Translations under genes and position numbers: made by a program
Shown here: piece after piece, positions 8,657-21,219 of the stretch
How the letters are laid out: each line of letters begins with the position of its first letter
How positions within the stretch are numbered: position 1 is the stretch's first letter
Assembly (NCBI GenBank): GCA_964390645.1
Contig: CAYMLL010000001.1
Span: 37,890 to 101,889, forward strand
DNA length: 64,000 bases
From: CAYMLL01 sp964390645
GTDB lineage: Bacteria; Planctomycetota; UBA8108
Direction: 5' to 3'
The notes under the pieces: generated by a model
The model's input: the letters and a program-made list of their open reading frames with translations, nothing else
Database searches by the model: none
Told to the model about the DNA's origin: nothing

Positions 8657-9594
8657 TCACGAGCTCCGACGGCAGGAGACGCACCCGCAGAACGAACCTG
8701 AGTCGTGGTCCTCTCGAGATCGCGTTGTCTTTTCCCCGGAACGACTCGCGGTGGCGCCGCCGTCGAAGGTTCGCCAGGGGCCGGTATCGTCCGTGCCGGG
8801 AATCCGTCGTGACGGGACTCTCGAGTTCCGGATGGCGACGGCGAGAGCCTTGTGGCAGACCACGTTGAAGCCGGCGCTGACGCTCGGTCCCGCGACACCC
8901 GGTGGCCCGGGAGCCACCTGCTGGCCGGGGTTCTCCACGAAGCGGCGCCAGGTGGACATGTACCGGATGAACTCCTTGCCGGATCCCTGCCCACACAGGA
9001 ACTCCGGCGTCGCCGGGAGCTCCGCAGCCCGGAAGTTCGCGTCACCGTTCACTCGGAGCGGAAAGTCGTGGTGCAAGATGGCAGCACGGCCGATCACCAC
9101 GAAATCCACGCCTGCGTCCAGACACGCGCGAACGTCGGCCGCGCTGACGGTCTTACCCCCGACACCGAGTCGCACGTGGCCACGCTCGAGCTCGGTGAAA
9201 TACGAGAGCAGACTTCTTCCCTGGAACGACTCCTCGGCTGGCTCCTTGAACACGTCCCACATCGACAGGTAGGAGTCGATCTTGCCATCGTGCGTCAGGT
9301 GCTGGACGACCTGAAGCTGCTCCGACGGAGCTCACGCCGAATCGCTCCGCCGACAACCGCACGCGGACGCCGAAGTCAGGGCGACAGCGATCACGGACGC
9401 CGTCGATGATGTCCAGCACGATGCGCGATCGGTTCTCGAGCGAGCCACCGTAACGATTGCGCGGCGCAGGTCATGGTCATCCCGAACTGCCCCGGGGCGC
9501 GCATGGTCAGCCAGCTGTACTCGTCATCCGGAAGTCGACCGTCGGTATGGCTCCGCAGGTTGGTGAGTGGCGCCAGCATGAAGCGGTTCTTCAT
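8657..9594 (-). pseudogene. Old Yellow Enzyme-type NADH:flavin oxidoreductase, broken
   Basis: Fragments of one OYE-family protein lie in order on the minus strand but in different frames. The start is at 9594, with MKNRFMLAPLTNLRSHTDG and DEYSWLTMRAPGQFGM (the usual LKNRIVMAPMTR region). A short piece near 9400 gives LDIIDGVRDRCRPDFGVRV. A third, from about 9300 down, gives HLTHDGKIDSYLSMWDVF and then GVGGKTVSAADV and GVDFVVIGRAAILHHDFP, the FMN phosphate-binding end of the barrel. Between the first and second pieces about 100-120 residues of the family are missing. At least one deletion and two frameshifts are therefore present. The gene is presumed non-functional unless sequence errors explain the shifts. 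Confidence 0.75.
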
Positions 9595-9715
9595 GGCCGC
9601 CCACGAACGAACCGCAGAGGAGCGAAAGGGGAGGATGGGTTCATCCGAAAGTGGCACCCTGGTGGTGAGGTCACCCGGAGCGTCGGCTCCCCGACAGCTC
9701 GAGAGTCCTCCAAGA

Positions 9716-10879
9716 CTACGCTCCGTCGGTTTCCAGGCAGCGATAGACCGCGTCCACCAGTATCCGCGATCGGGGTGTCGCACCGACATCCGGTTCCATC
9801 TGGTTCATCGCGTAGCCGAACGCGATGTGGTGGACCGGATCCGCAAATCCGAGGGACCCGCCCGCACCTGCGTGACCGAACGACCTCTCGCTCGGTCCGT
9901 ATGCGCCTGCGGTGTTGAGGATGAACCCTCGCGAGCGCCGCATGGACACGCCGGTGGCCAGGTCGATCTGATCGCCCACTTCGCGCCGGGTCACCGACTC
10001 GATACCCGCCTCACTGATGATGCGAACGCCATTCCACTCCCCGCCACAGGCCATGGGCGCGTAGGCCCGCGCGAGGCCCCGGGCGCTGGCATGGCCGTTG
10101 GCGGCGGCGATCTCCGCCTTGCGCCAGGCGGTCGAGCACGCGTCCTTGTACGGACGGATGAGAGGATTCTCGAGGGCCACGGAGTACAGCTCCGGCTTCT
10201 CGGCTGGCGTCTGCGGTGGCTCCGGGCGGACTCGCGCACGGTTGGGACCGATCATGTCCGCCACCCGGTCCATCTCGGAGTCGGGCAGGCCGATGTAGCA
10301 ATCGGCTGCCAGGGGGCGGGCAACCTCCTCCCGGAAGTACTGTCCCAGGGTTCTGCCGGTGATTCGACGCACCAGCTCACCCGGGAGATAGCCCCAGGTG
10401 ATCGCATGGTAGCCCACCGCAGTTCCGAGCTCCCAGAGAGGCTTCTGAGCCGCCAGCAGGGAGACCATCTTCTCCCAGTCGTACAGATCCTCCACGGAGA
10501 GCTTCCGGGTCACACCGCAGAGTCCGGCCTGGTGGGACAGAAGCTGCGCGACCGTGACGTCACCCTTGCCCTCGGCGCCGAACTCGGGCCAGTAATCGAC
10601 CACCCTGGCCTCGAAGTCGAGCTGGCCCCGGTCGGCCAGCACACCGATCGCGATGGTCGCAAGTCCCTTGGTCGTGGAGTACACGTTGACCAGGGTGTCC
10701 TTCTGCCACGAACGCGTCCCGGCAGGGTCCCGGGTGCCACCCCAGAGGTCCACGACCTTGTTCTCGCCGTGGTAGACCGTGAGGCCGGCGCCCACCTCGA
10801 CTCTCTGCCAGTTGCTGACAAACGCCTCGCGAACGGGCTCGAAACCCACGCTCACTTCACCCTGTACCGCGACGTTCAT
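9716..10879 (-). CDS. Serine hydrolase, beta-lactamase class C / EstB family
   Basis: A 387-residue protein of the serine beta-lactamase-like superfamily. The catalytic SxxK is Ser68-Thr-Thr-Lys71 in NVYSTTKGLATIA; Tyr157 (VGYHAITWGYLPG) occupies the YxN position; and GHAGAGGSLGF near the C-terminus is the HxG counterpart of the KTG box. There is no signal peptide, so the enzyme is probably a cytoplasmic esterase or amide/lactone hydrolase rather than a resistance enzyme. GGGAG lies just upstream of the ATG. It is divergent from the amidohydrolase gene across a 313-base gap, in the middle of the catabolic cluster. Confidence 0.85.
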   Translation of the reverse strand: MNVAVQGEVSVGFEPVREAFVSNWQRVEVGAGLTVYHGENKVVDLWGGTRDPAGTRSWQKDTLVNVYSTTKGLATIAIGVLADRGQLDFEARVVDYWPEFGAEGKGDVTVAQLLSHQAGLCGVTRKLSVEDLYDWEKMVSLLAAQKPLWELGTAVGYHAITWGYLPGELVRRITGRTLGQYFREEVARPLAADCYIGLPDSEMDRVADMIGPNRARVRPEPPQTPAEKPELYSVALENPLIRPYKDACSTAWRKAEIAAANGHASARGLARAYAPMACGGEWNGVRIISEAGIESVTRREVGDQIDLATGVSMRRSRGFILNTAGAYGPSERSFGHAGAGGSLGFADPVHHIAFGYAMNQMEPDVGATPRSRILVDAVYRCLETDGA

Positions 10880-11192
10880 TCCGTCTCCCGTCGTCTATGA
10901 TCATCAGGAGTCCCGGGATACTCTGACAGGTGTCCTCTTCGCGGCTGCCGTTCAGCGAGCCGTCGAGAGCGTGCCTCGCATCCGGGAGCGGGCCGTTCAT
11001 TCCGGGATCCAGACGCCAGGGTGCAGGCAATGTGGTGCATTGTCGAGTCCTGGCAACGAAGAACCCGGGCGAAATACCCGCTCTCGCACCGGATCGACTT
11101 CCTGGACGTACCGTCAGGCGACGTCGTGTCGCAGACCAGCCCGGTGGGGCTGCCCTCAGGGTCGCGGCCAGACGCGCCACTGGAGTAACGCG
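10880..11192. other. Divergent intergenic region
   Basis: This 313-base gap carries the divergent promoters of the serine hydrolase (-) and the amidohydrolase (+). No operator-like repeat or riboswitch was recognised. Confidence 0.4.
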
Positions 11193-12215
11193 GTGAGTTT
11201 CATGACCACGGAGCACAGAGATTGGCTGGACCGGGTCCAGGAAGAGCCCCTCGACCCGGATCTGCCCATCTGCGATGCCCATCATCATCTCTGGGACCGT
11301 CCCACGAGCCGGTACCTCATCGACGATCTGGTGGCGGATGCCAGGGATCACAACGTGGTCAGCACGGTGTTCGTCGAGTGCATGGCCAGTTACCGCGAGG
11401 ATGGTCCCGATGCGATGAGACCCGTCGGAGAGACGGTCTTCATCGATGCCCTCGCCGCGGAATCCGCCCGGGACACAGCGCGGAAGATGAGGTGTTCGGC
11501 GGCGATCATCGGCTACGCGGACTTGCGGCTCGGCGGCGCGGTAACACCGGTTCTCGAGGGCCACCGGCAGGCGAGTCCGACCCGGTTCAAGGGCACGCGC
11601 CACGGAGTCGGATGGGACGCGCATCCCGATGTCCCGATCTCTCATACGGGACCGAAACACGGGCAGCTGCTGGACCCGACGTTCCGGGAGGGGGTCGCCT
11701 GCTTGCAGGAGCAGGGCCTGATCTACGAGTGCTATCTGTACCATACGCAGCTCATGGAGCTGGCCGATCTCGCCCGGACGTTTCCCGACCTGACCATCGT
11801 CCTGAATCACTTCGGTGGACCGCTCGGTGTCGGGCCCTACGACGTCAAGAGCGAGGAGGTCATGGGGGTCTGGAAACGGGGTATCACCACACTCGCGGCG
11901 TGTCCTGGAGTCGTCGCCAAGCTGGGTGGGATCGCCATGCCCAGAAACGGCTTCGGATGGCATGAGCGTGACGTGCCCCCCACCTCCCGGGAGCTCGCCG
12001 AGGCCACCGCGCCCTTCTACCTCCATACCATCGAGCAGTTCGGACCGAGCCGTTGCATGTTCGAGAGCAATTTCCCGGTCGAGAAGCGTTCGTGCTCGTA
12101 CACGGTTCTCTGGAACTCCTTCAAGCGGATCGCGAGCCCGTTTTCCGATTCGGAGCGGTCCGAGATGTTTCACGGCACGGCGGAGCGAGTATACGCGATC
12201 GCAGATGCCGGGTAG
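11193..12215 (+). CDS. Amidohydrolase family TIM-barrel protein (COG3618 type)
   Basis: A protein of about 340 residues related to L-rhamnonolactonase and 2-pyrone-4,6-dicarboxylate lactonase proteins. The metal-binding HxH is in ICDAHHHLWD near the N-terminus, a conserved NHFGGP segment lies mid-protein, and MFESNFPVEK near the end replaces the more usual GSDxP. The family hydrolyses lactones or related bonds. GTG at 11193 is chosen because GGAG lies seven bases before it; the alternative ATG at 11202 has poorer spacing. The crotonase gene downstream is on the same strand but 296 bases away. Confidence 0.8.
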   Translation: MSFMTTEHRDWLDRVQEEPLDPDLPICDAHHHLWDRPTSRYLIDDLVADARDHNVVSTVFVECMASYREDGPDAMRPVGETVFIDALAAESARDTARKMRCSAAIIGYADLRLGGAVTPVLEGHRQASPTRFKGTRHGVGWDAHPDVPISHTGPKHGQLLDPTFREGVACLQEQGLIYECYLYHTQLMELADLARTFPDLTIVLNHFGGPLGVGPYDVKSEEVMGVWKRGITTLAACPGVVAKLGGIAMPRNGFGWHERDVPPTSRELAEATAPFYLHTIEQFGPSRCMFESNFPVEKRSCSYTVLWNSFKRIASPFSDSERSEMFHGTAERVYAIADAG

Positions 12216-12511
12216 GCTCGAGTCACCGGGTCTTCGGGCAACGCCGGGATCGGCGAGGATCGCCGAGATCCGGAACCGACTACGACGCCGATACCGAAGG
12301 TGGGCCGGGGGTGATTCTCGGGGCAACATCGCACGCTGCTTCCGACGCGTGCGGGCTCTTGGTCAGATCCGGGATCGTCGGTGCCCACGGCTGATTCCCC
12401 GACGCGCGGCAGCGTCCGAGGAGCCCGCACGAATCATGGCGGTTCCGTTCGAAAACCCCGCCGAGTCGATATAGACTGCAGGGCCGTCCGAGAGACTCAG
12501 GAGGAGCACTG

Positions 12512-13324
12512 GTGGCTGAACTGGTTACTGTGGATATCAGCGCCGATGGTGTGGCGGATGTCCGCCTCAATCGCGCCGAGAAGTACAATGCCCTGTCCCC
12601 GGAGATGTTCGACGCCATCACGGAAGCCGGCGAATCACTGATGGACAACAAGTCTCTCCGTGCGGTCGTCCTGTCCGGCAACGGACGGGGCTTCTGCGCA
12701 GGGCTGGACTTCTCCGGCTTTCGAGGAATGGAAGGAGGGACCGAGGGCCGACCTGTAACCTCGAGAAGAGAACCGACCGGCAAGACACCGGGCAACCAGG
12801 CTCAACAGCCCGGTATGGTCTGGAAGCAGGTACCCGTACCCGTCATCGCCGCGATTCACGGTGTTGCCTTTGGCGGCGGTTTTCAGGTCGCCATGGGTGC
12901 GGATATTCGGATTGCGGCCACGGACGCCCGATTCTCGGTGATGGAGATCAAGTGGGGACTCATCCCCGACTGCAGCATCACGCAGACACTGCGAGATACT
13001 GTCCGACTCGATATCGCCAAGGAGCTGACGTTCACCGGTCGCATCTTCGAAGGACCGGAAGCGGCTGAGCTGGGCGTGATCACACGGGTCAGCGATCCAC
13101 CGCTGGACGCCGCCATGGAGATGGCAGAGGCCATCGCTTCCAGGTCACCGAGCGCGATTCGACTGGGCAAACAGCTGTTCGAGACCGCCTGGCACGCGGA
13201 CCGTGCCGAAGGTCTCGCTCTTGAAGCACGGCTGCAAGGTCGCCTGATCGGAGGAACCAACCAGGTGGAAGCCGTGAGATCGAACTTCGAAGAGCGTGCC
13301 CCGCGATACGTTGATCCGGATTGA
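12512..13324 (+). CDS. Enoyl-CoA hydratase/isomerase (crotonase) family protein
   Basis: A 270-residue protein, normal length for the family. It has the CoA-binding segments NGRGFCAGLDF and IHGVAFGGGFQVAMGADIR, which form the oxyanion hole, followed by FSVMEIKWGLIPD at the position of the second catalytic region. The insertion GMEGGTEGRPVTSRREPTGK is where crotonases vary. The reaction is probably hydration or isomerisation of an enoyl-CoA, but the family also includes hydrolases and lyases. Translation starts at GTG 12512 after AGGAGG. It suggests that the cluster degrades a compound through CoA thioesters. Confidence 0.88.
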   Translation: MAELVTVDISADGVADVRLNRAEKYNALSPEMFDAITEAGESLMDNKSLRAVVLSGNGRGFCAGLDFSGFRGMEGGTEGRPVTSRREPTGKTPGNQAQQPGMVWKQVPVPVIAAIHGVAFGGGFQVAMGADIRIAATDARFSVMEIKWGLIPDCSITQTLRDTVRLDIAKELTFTGRIFEGPEAAELGVITRVSDPPLDAAMEMAEAIASRSPSAIRLGKQLFETAWHADRAEGLALEARLQGRLIGGTNQVEAVRSNFEERAPRYVDPD

Positions 13325-13554
13325 CCCTTCCGGTCACCGGTCTTGACCACCAGGCTCTACCTTCGGTCCGGCGATCCATGTGGAGAACGCCCCGGATGCC
13401 GAGGCGAGTCACGGGGCGAGAGGATTCTGCGGCGGGCTCCGTCCTGGCCACGACAGCCGAGGTCGATGGCCCGCTCCCGCAGACGCACACGACGTCGAGA
13501 TCCGAGCTCCGGAGCTCTCGCCTCGCGGATCGACCTGCGCCTCCGTCCTCCTCC

Positions 13555-14979
13555 TCACGCCAACGGGGCCCATGTTGTCGGCCAATCCGGATGCCACGGT
13601 CGCGCCTGCTCGTAGGCTCGAGCGGCCTGCAAGACGAGATCGTCCCGGTGTCTGCGGCCGATGATCTGCATGCCGATGGGCAGCCCCGCCCGTGACAGCC
13701 CCACACGAACAGTGGCCGCCGGGTGCCAGGAGAGGTTGAACGGAATCGTGAACGATGCCACACCGGCACGGACCTGTTCCTTGCCGTCTGTCAGCTCGGG
13801 CCACGGACCACGCGCCGGCGGCGCATCAAAGGGGACGGTCGGGGTGACCAGCAGGTCGTAACGAGAGAAGATCTCGGCGCACCAGGCATTCAGCTGCTCG
13901 CGTCTTTCGGACGCGTCGCCCCACCACTTCGGTGTCATCGTCTGTGCGCTACTGACCCCGGCGAGGAAAGAACGGCCGAACTCATCCTCATGGTCTGGCA
14001 GCAGGTGACCGATGCGGGCTGCGATCTCGAAAGACCCCATGACTCCCCATTCGGCGTTGTTCATCGGCGGGCCGCCGCTGACAGACTCGACAGAATGTCC
14101 GAGCCCCTCGAAGACCCTCACGTTTTCCTCGACGGCAGCGCCCACATCCGACTGCACGACCGCGTAGCCGAGATCAGCTGCGAGGCCGATCCGCAATCCG
14201 CTGCCGAGCGGCTCACGCACTCTCTGCAGATAAGAGTAACCGGGATGCGGCAGAGAGTTCGGGTCATGGGGTGAAGGTCCGACCACCTGGTCCAGAAACA
14301 ACGCGGCGTCCTCGACCGTCCTGGTGAGCGGTCCGTGACCGGCGGTGTCTCCGTAGTACCAGTGCTTGCGGGGACCGTTGGAGATTCTTCCGTAGGACGG
14401 CTTCAAGCCGAACGCTCCCGTGAAGCTCGCGGGGATTCGCACCGAGCCACCGCCGTCGCTGCCCGTCACCAACGGCAAAACGGAGCCCGCCAGCGCCGCG
14501 GAAGAGCCGCCGCTCGATCCGCCCGGCGACCGCTCCAGGTTCCAGGGAGAACGGGTGACACCGTGGACCAGGTTCTTGGTGATCGCCGTGTAACCGAATT
14601 CAGGGGTATTCGTCTTGCCGAGAACGATGGCGCCGGCGTCGCGCAGGCGTGCCACCTGGTCCGAGTCGGTGTCGGCGACGTTTTTCTTGAACGGAACGGA
14701 CCCGTACGACGTGACCATGCCCGCCACATCCTCGAGGTCCTTCACTCCGAGCGGAATCCCCTCCAGGGGTCGGGGCTCGCCGTCCATCGCGCGTTCTTCC
14801 GCCCGGCGAGCTTCATCCATCAACGCGTTCCTGTCACGCATCGCCACGACGGCGTTGAGATCGGGATTCGTTTCGTCGATCCGATCCAGGACGGCTTCCA
14901 TCAACTCCACGGGCGAAGCCTCACGGGCATGGATGGCATCCGCCAGATCGACCAGCGAGAGTGTCAGCAATTCGTTCAT
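13555..14979 (-). CDS. Amidase (amidase signature family)
   Basis: A 474-residue amidase-signature enzyme. The Ser-cisSer-Lys triad is visible: Lys80 in PLGVKDLEDVAG, the cis-Ser at 155 in PGGSSGGSSAAL, and the nucleophile Ser179 in SDGGGSVRIPASF. Such enzymes hydrolyse carboxamides and relatives; GatA is unlikely because no gatB or gatC lies nearby. The frame is open 98 codons upstream, but the family start MNELLTLSLVDLADAI is at ATG 14979. It is divergent from the aminotransferase at 15225, with about 245 bases between them. Confidence 0.88.
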   Translation of the reverse strand: MNELLTLSLVDLADAIHAREASPVELMEAVLDRIDETNPDLNAVVAMRDRNALMDEARRAEERAMDGEPRPLEGIPLGVKDLEDVAGMVTSYGSVPFKKNVADTDSDQVARLRDAGAIVLGKTNTPEFGYTAITKNLVHGVTRSPWNLERSPGGSSGGSSAALAGSVLPLVTGSDGGGSVRIPASFTGAFGLKPSYGRISNGPRKHWYYGDTAGHGPLTRTVEDAALFLDQVVGPSPHDPNSLPHPGYSYLQRVREPLGSGLRIGLAADLGYAVVQSDVGAAVEENVRVFEGLGHSVESVSGGPPMNNAEWGVMGSFEIAARIGHLLPDHEDEFGRSFLAGVSSAQTMTPKWWGDASERREQLNAWCAEIFSRYDLLVTPTVPFDAPPARGPWPELTDGKEQVRAGVASFTIPFNLSWHPAATVRVGLSRAGLPIGMQIIGRRHRDDLVLQAARAYEQARPWHPDWPTTWAPLA

Positions 14980-15224
14980 CGGCTTGTCTTTCCCGACATG
15001 CGGGCGGTGAGGAAGCTGTCTGGTGGCAAACGACAGGCGGCTCTGACGGTTGGCGCCGAGGCGCACGGATCGAACTTGAACCAGGACTTCAAGGTATGGT
15101 GTTTTCTGCTCACATCGAACATCAGAGTGTGGTCGTCTTTGTGCTACATTCGAGTCTCTTGCGTCCGACGACGGTGACTCTCGAAGAGATCTCCAGCACT
15201 CTCCCTCCAGCCGGGCCATCCCTG

Positions 15225-16475
15225 ATGAGTGAACGGACTCACGCCACGAAGCCCTTTCGATACGAACGCTCATCCGTTCTGTTTGAACGTGCCTCCAAAG
15301 TCATCCCCAACGGCATCTACGGGCATTTCAATCCTGTCATGCAGGTGCCGGACGGGACCTATCCATTCTACGTGAAGAGCGCTGAAGGATCCCGGTTCCG
15401 GGATGTCGACGGAAACGAGTTCGTCGACTACACCTGCGCTTACGGCCCGATCGTTCTGGGATACGGCAACCCGGTCGTGGATGCGGCATACGCCCAACAG
15501 CTGGCGCGGTCCGACGCAGCCACGTTGGCATCGCCGGTGATGGTTGATCTTGCCGAGCACCTGGTCGACCTGATTCCAGTTGCCGACTGGGCTCTGTTCG
15601 CAAAGAACGGCTCCGACGTGACCAGCCTGGCCGTGATGATCGCTCGAGCCGCCACGGGCAGGAGCAAGGTGGTGACGATCGAGGGCGGTTACCACGGCAC
15701 GGTACCATGGATGCAGCCGCCTGAGCGCGCCGGCATCCTCCCGGACGATCGCCGCCATGTCATCGAGATCCCCTGGAATGACGTGGCCGCGCTCGAGAAC
15801 GCGCTCTCGGAGCACGAAGATGTGGCCGCATTCATCGCTTCGCCCTACCACCACCCGACTTATCAGGACAACGCGCTGCCCGACGAGGGCTACTGGCACC
15901 GCGTCCAGTCCTTGCTCCGGAAACGCGACGTCGTGTTCATCAGCGACGATGTGCGATGCGGATTTCGAATCGACATGTCCGGGTCACACGAGTACTTCGG
16001 ATACAAACCCGACATGGCGTGCTACTGCAAGGCGATCGCGAACGGTTATCCGCTATCCACGCTGGTCGGCAGTGATGCGCTGCGCGAGGCGGCCTCCGAC
16101 GTTTTTTGCACTGGCAGTTTCTGGTTCAGCGCAGCGCCGATGGCTGCCGCACTGGCCTGCCTGAGAGAGATGCGACGGATCTCGGCTCCGGAGGTCATCC
16201 TCGAAAAAGGAAGGAAACTGACCGAGGGGATGATCGAGATCGCGAAGAGCCATGGACACACCATGCACGTCACCGGCATGCCTTCGATGCCCTACGTCCG
16301 GGTGCTTCACGAAGCAGGCATCAAGTTCCATCGCGCCTTGTGTGGAGAATGCACGAGACGCGGCGCCTTCTTCACCTCCCACCACAACTGGTTCCTCTCC
16401 GCCGCGCACACGGACAACGACATCCAGCGCACCTGGGACATCCTTGATGACGCCTTCCGAGCGGTGGTGATATAG
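15225..16475 (+). CDS. Class-III aminotransferase, glutamate-1-semialdehyde aminomutase-like
   Basis: A 416-residue PLP enzyme. Marks are RDVDGNEFVDYTCAYGPIVLG at the N-terminus, FAKNGSDVTSLAVMIARAATG (phosphate-binding region), the Asp in FISDDVRCGFR and the Schiff-base Lys269 in YCKAIANGYPLS. The NGSDV pattern and overall length place it near glutamate-1-semialdehyde aminomutase and related transaminases. No haem-synthesis genes are close, and the surrounding genes are catabolic, so a role in degrading an amino compound is more likely; that is inference. The frame is open upstream, but ATG 15225 gives the expected family start. Confidence 0.85.
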   Translation: MSERTHATKPFRYERSSVLFERASKVIPNGIYGHFNPVMQVPDGTYPFYVKSAEGSRFRDVDGNEFVDYTCAYGPIVLGYGNPVVDAAYAQQLARSDAATLASPVMVDLAEHLVDLIPVADWALFAKNGSDVTSLAVMIARAATGRSKVVTIEGGYHGTVPWMQPPERAGILPDDRRHVIEIPWNDVAALENALSEHEDVAAFIASPYHHPTYQDNALPDEGYWHRVQSLLRKRDVVFISDDVRCGFRIDMSGSHEYFGYKPDMACYCKAIANGYPLSTLVGSDALREAASDVFCTGSFWFSAAPMAAALACLREMRRISAPEVILEKGRKLTEGMIEIAKSHGHTMHVTGMPSMPYVRVLHEAGIKFHRALCGECTRRGAFFTSHHNWFLSAAHTDNDIQRTWDILDDAFRAVVI

Positions 16476-16825
16476 AGTCTGCTCGTGCTGCCTTCTGATT
16501 CCACGTTGCACGATCGGGGCTCAGGAAATCGACGCCACGCAGTCGTCGACCTCCGGGCCCGGCGAGACATCGATGAGGTCTCGACATCGTTCACCCGGCC
16601 GCAACATGCTATACCGAGCCGCAACATGCTCTGCGGTGAATCTACGTCACCGCCGACCGGTGCGGCCGTGTCCACATCCGTCGCTCGGAGCCTCGCGAGC
16701 CCCTCCGTCCCCCCGCCGGATACTCTCATGGAAGCGGGGCTCGCGGGACGCCATCGTCTATACTGGGTCCCGGAACACCCGCAGCAGACCGATGCCGAAC
16801 CTGCTGCCAACCGCGCGGTACCTCG
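16476..16825. other. Intergenic region ahead of the PSD1/DUF1501 pair
   Basis: This 350-base gap ends the accessory region. It contains a 13-bp direct repeat at 20-bp spacing (listed separately). No gene was recognised. Confidence 0.4.
16598..16630. repeat. 13-bp direct repeat, 20-bp period, possible operator
   Basis: GCCGCAACATGCT occurs at 16598-16610 and again at 16618-16630. The start-to-start distance of 20 bp is about two helical turns, which would put both copies on the same face of the DNA. It lies about 200 bases before the PSD1 gene. A regulator-binding role is possible but unproven. Confidence 0.3.
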
Positions 16826-19744
<2,919 letters not shown>

Positions 19745-19749
19745 CCGCG

Positions 19750-21219
19750 ATGAGCCGTGAACACGAAGACGCCCTGATGCTGACCCGTCGACAGCTGCTC
19801 GGACGCACGCGTGCCGGTGTCGGCTCGCTGGCCCTCGCCTCGCTGCTCGACGAGAATCTCCTGGCGCGCACGGCCCGGGCACCCGGCACTGATCGTGTCG
19901 GCGGTCTCGAGGCGTTTCCGAGCTTCGCCCCCACGGCGAAGCGTGTCATCTACCTGTTTCAGAGCGGCGCGCCGTCGCAGTTCGAGCTTCTGGACCACAA
20001 GCCCGAGCTCGAGCGACTCCACGGCAAGGCGCTCGGCGGCGAGTTTTTCAAGGGCCAGCGCCTGACCGGCATGACCGCCGCGCAGGCGCAGAAGAGGGTC
20101 TGCAAGTCGATCTACAGGTTCCACCGCCACGGCCGCAGCGGCGCCGAGATCAGCGAGCTGCTGCCACACCTCGGCTCCGTCGCGGACGATATCTGCATCG
20201 TCCGCTCCGTGCACACCCAGGCGATCAACCACGACCCGGCGATCACCTTCTTCCAGACCGGTTTCCAGCAGGCCGGGCGGCCGAGCCTGGGCGCGTGGCT
20301 CAGCTACGGGCTGGGCAGCGAGAGCGCCGATCTGCCGGCCTACGTGGTGATGATCTCCCACGGCAGCTCCAGACGCGACTCGCAGGCGCTCTACGCCCGA
20401 CTCTGGGGCAGCGGCTTTCTCCCTTCTTCCCACCAGGGCGTCAAGTTTCGCTCCTCCGGCGACCCGGTGCTCTACCTGGCGAACCCTCCCGGCATCGACG
20501 ACACGCGGCGGCGCAGGATCCTCGACCTCTCGAACAGGCTCAACCGGGCCCACCATGAAGTGACAGGTGATCCGGAGACGCTGACGCGCATCCGGCAGGC
20601 CGAGCTCGCCTACCGCATGCAGTCTTCCGTCCCCGGGCTCATGGACACGTCCGGGGAGCCGGAGCACACCTTCAAGCTCTACGGCGATACCGCTCGCAAG
20701 CCCGGGACCTACGCCGCCAACTGCCTGCTCGCGCGGCGCCTGGCCGAACGCGGCGTCCGCTTCATCCAGCTCTACCACCGCGGCTGGGACACCCACGGCG
20801 ACCTGCCGCGGGACCTGCCCCTTCAGTGCGGCGACGTCGACCAGGCGTCCGCGGCGCTGATCTCGGACCTCAAGCACCGCGGTATGCTCGACGAGACGCT
20901 GGTGATCTGGGGCGGCGAGTTCGGGCGCACCGTCTACGCGCAGGGCAAGCTGGACATGAAGAAGTACGGTCGAGACCACCATCCGCGCTGCTTCAGCATC
21001 TGGATGGCCGGCGGCGGCGTCCGTCCGGGGATCACGCACGGCACCACCGACGACCACTCCTTCGAGATCGCCGAGAGCCCGGTTCACGTGCACGATCTCC
21101 ACGCCACCGTTCTGCACTGTCTCGGCGTGGACCACGAGAAGCTGACCTACAAGTTTCAGGGCAGATCCTACCGCCTCACCGACGTCCACGGTCGGGTGAT
21201 CGAGGAGATCCTCACCTGA
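19750..21219 (+). CDS. DUF1501 family protein (sulfatase-like fold), Tat-type signal
   Basis: A 489-residue protein of the DUF1501 family. The N-terminus carries TRRQLLGRTRAGVGSLALAS, a twin-arginine-type export signal. Family marks are YLFQSGAPSQFELLDHKP, VHTQAINHDPA, WDTHGD and WGGEFGRT, followed by RDHHPRCFSIWMAGGGV. DUF1501 proteins have an alkaline-phosphatase/sulfatase-like fold, but their substrate is not established. It is transcribed with the PSD1/cytochrome gene directly upstream, so the two are likely to act together outside the cytoplasm. A hairpin about 40 bases after the stop may end transcription. Confidence 0.93.
   Translation: MSREHEDALMLTRRQLLGRTRAGVGSLALASLLDENLLARTARAPGTDRVGGLEAFPSFAPTAKRVIYLFQSGAPSQFELLDHKPELERLHGKALGGEFFKGQRLTGMTAAQAQKRVCKSIYRFHRHGRSGAEISELLPHLGSVADDICIVRSVHTQAINHDPAITFFQTGFQQAGRPSLGAWLSYGLGSESADLPAYVVMISHGSSRRDSQALYARLWGSGFLPSSHQGVKFRSSGDPVLYLANPPGIDDTRRRRILDLSNRLNRAHHEVTGDPETLTRIRQAELAYRMQSSVPGLMDTSGEPEHTFKLYGDTARKPGTYAANCLLARRLAERGVRFIQLYHRGWDTHGDLPRDLPLQCGDVDQASAALISDLKHRGMLDETLVIWGGEFGRTVYAQGKLDMKKYGRDHHPRCFSIWMAGGGVRPGITHGTTDDHSFEIAESPVHVHDLHATVLHCLGVDHEKLTYKFQGRSYRLTDVHGRVIEEILT

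Noticed and set aside
9473..10900. Plus-strand open frame of about 475 codons opposite the serine hydrolase
   Set aside because: The minus strand carries the SxxK, Tyr and HxG motifs of a complete hydrolase; the plus-strand frame has no such content.
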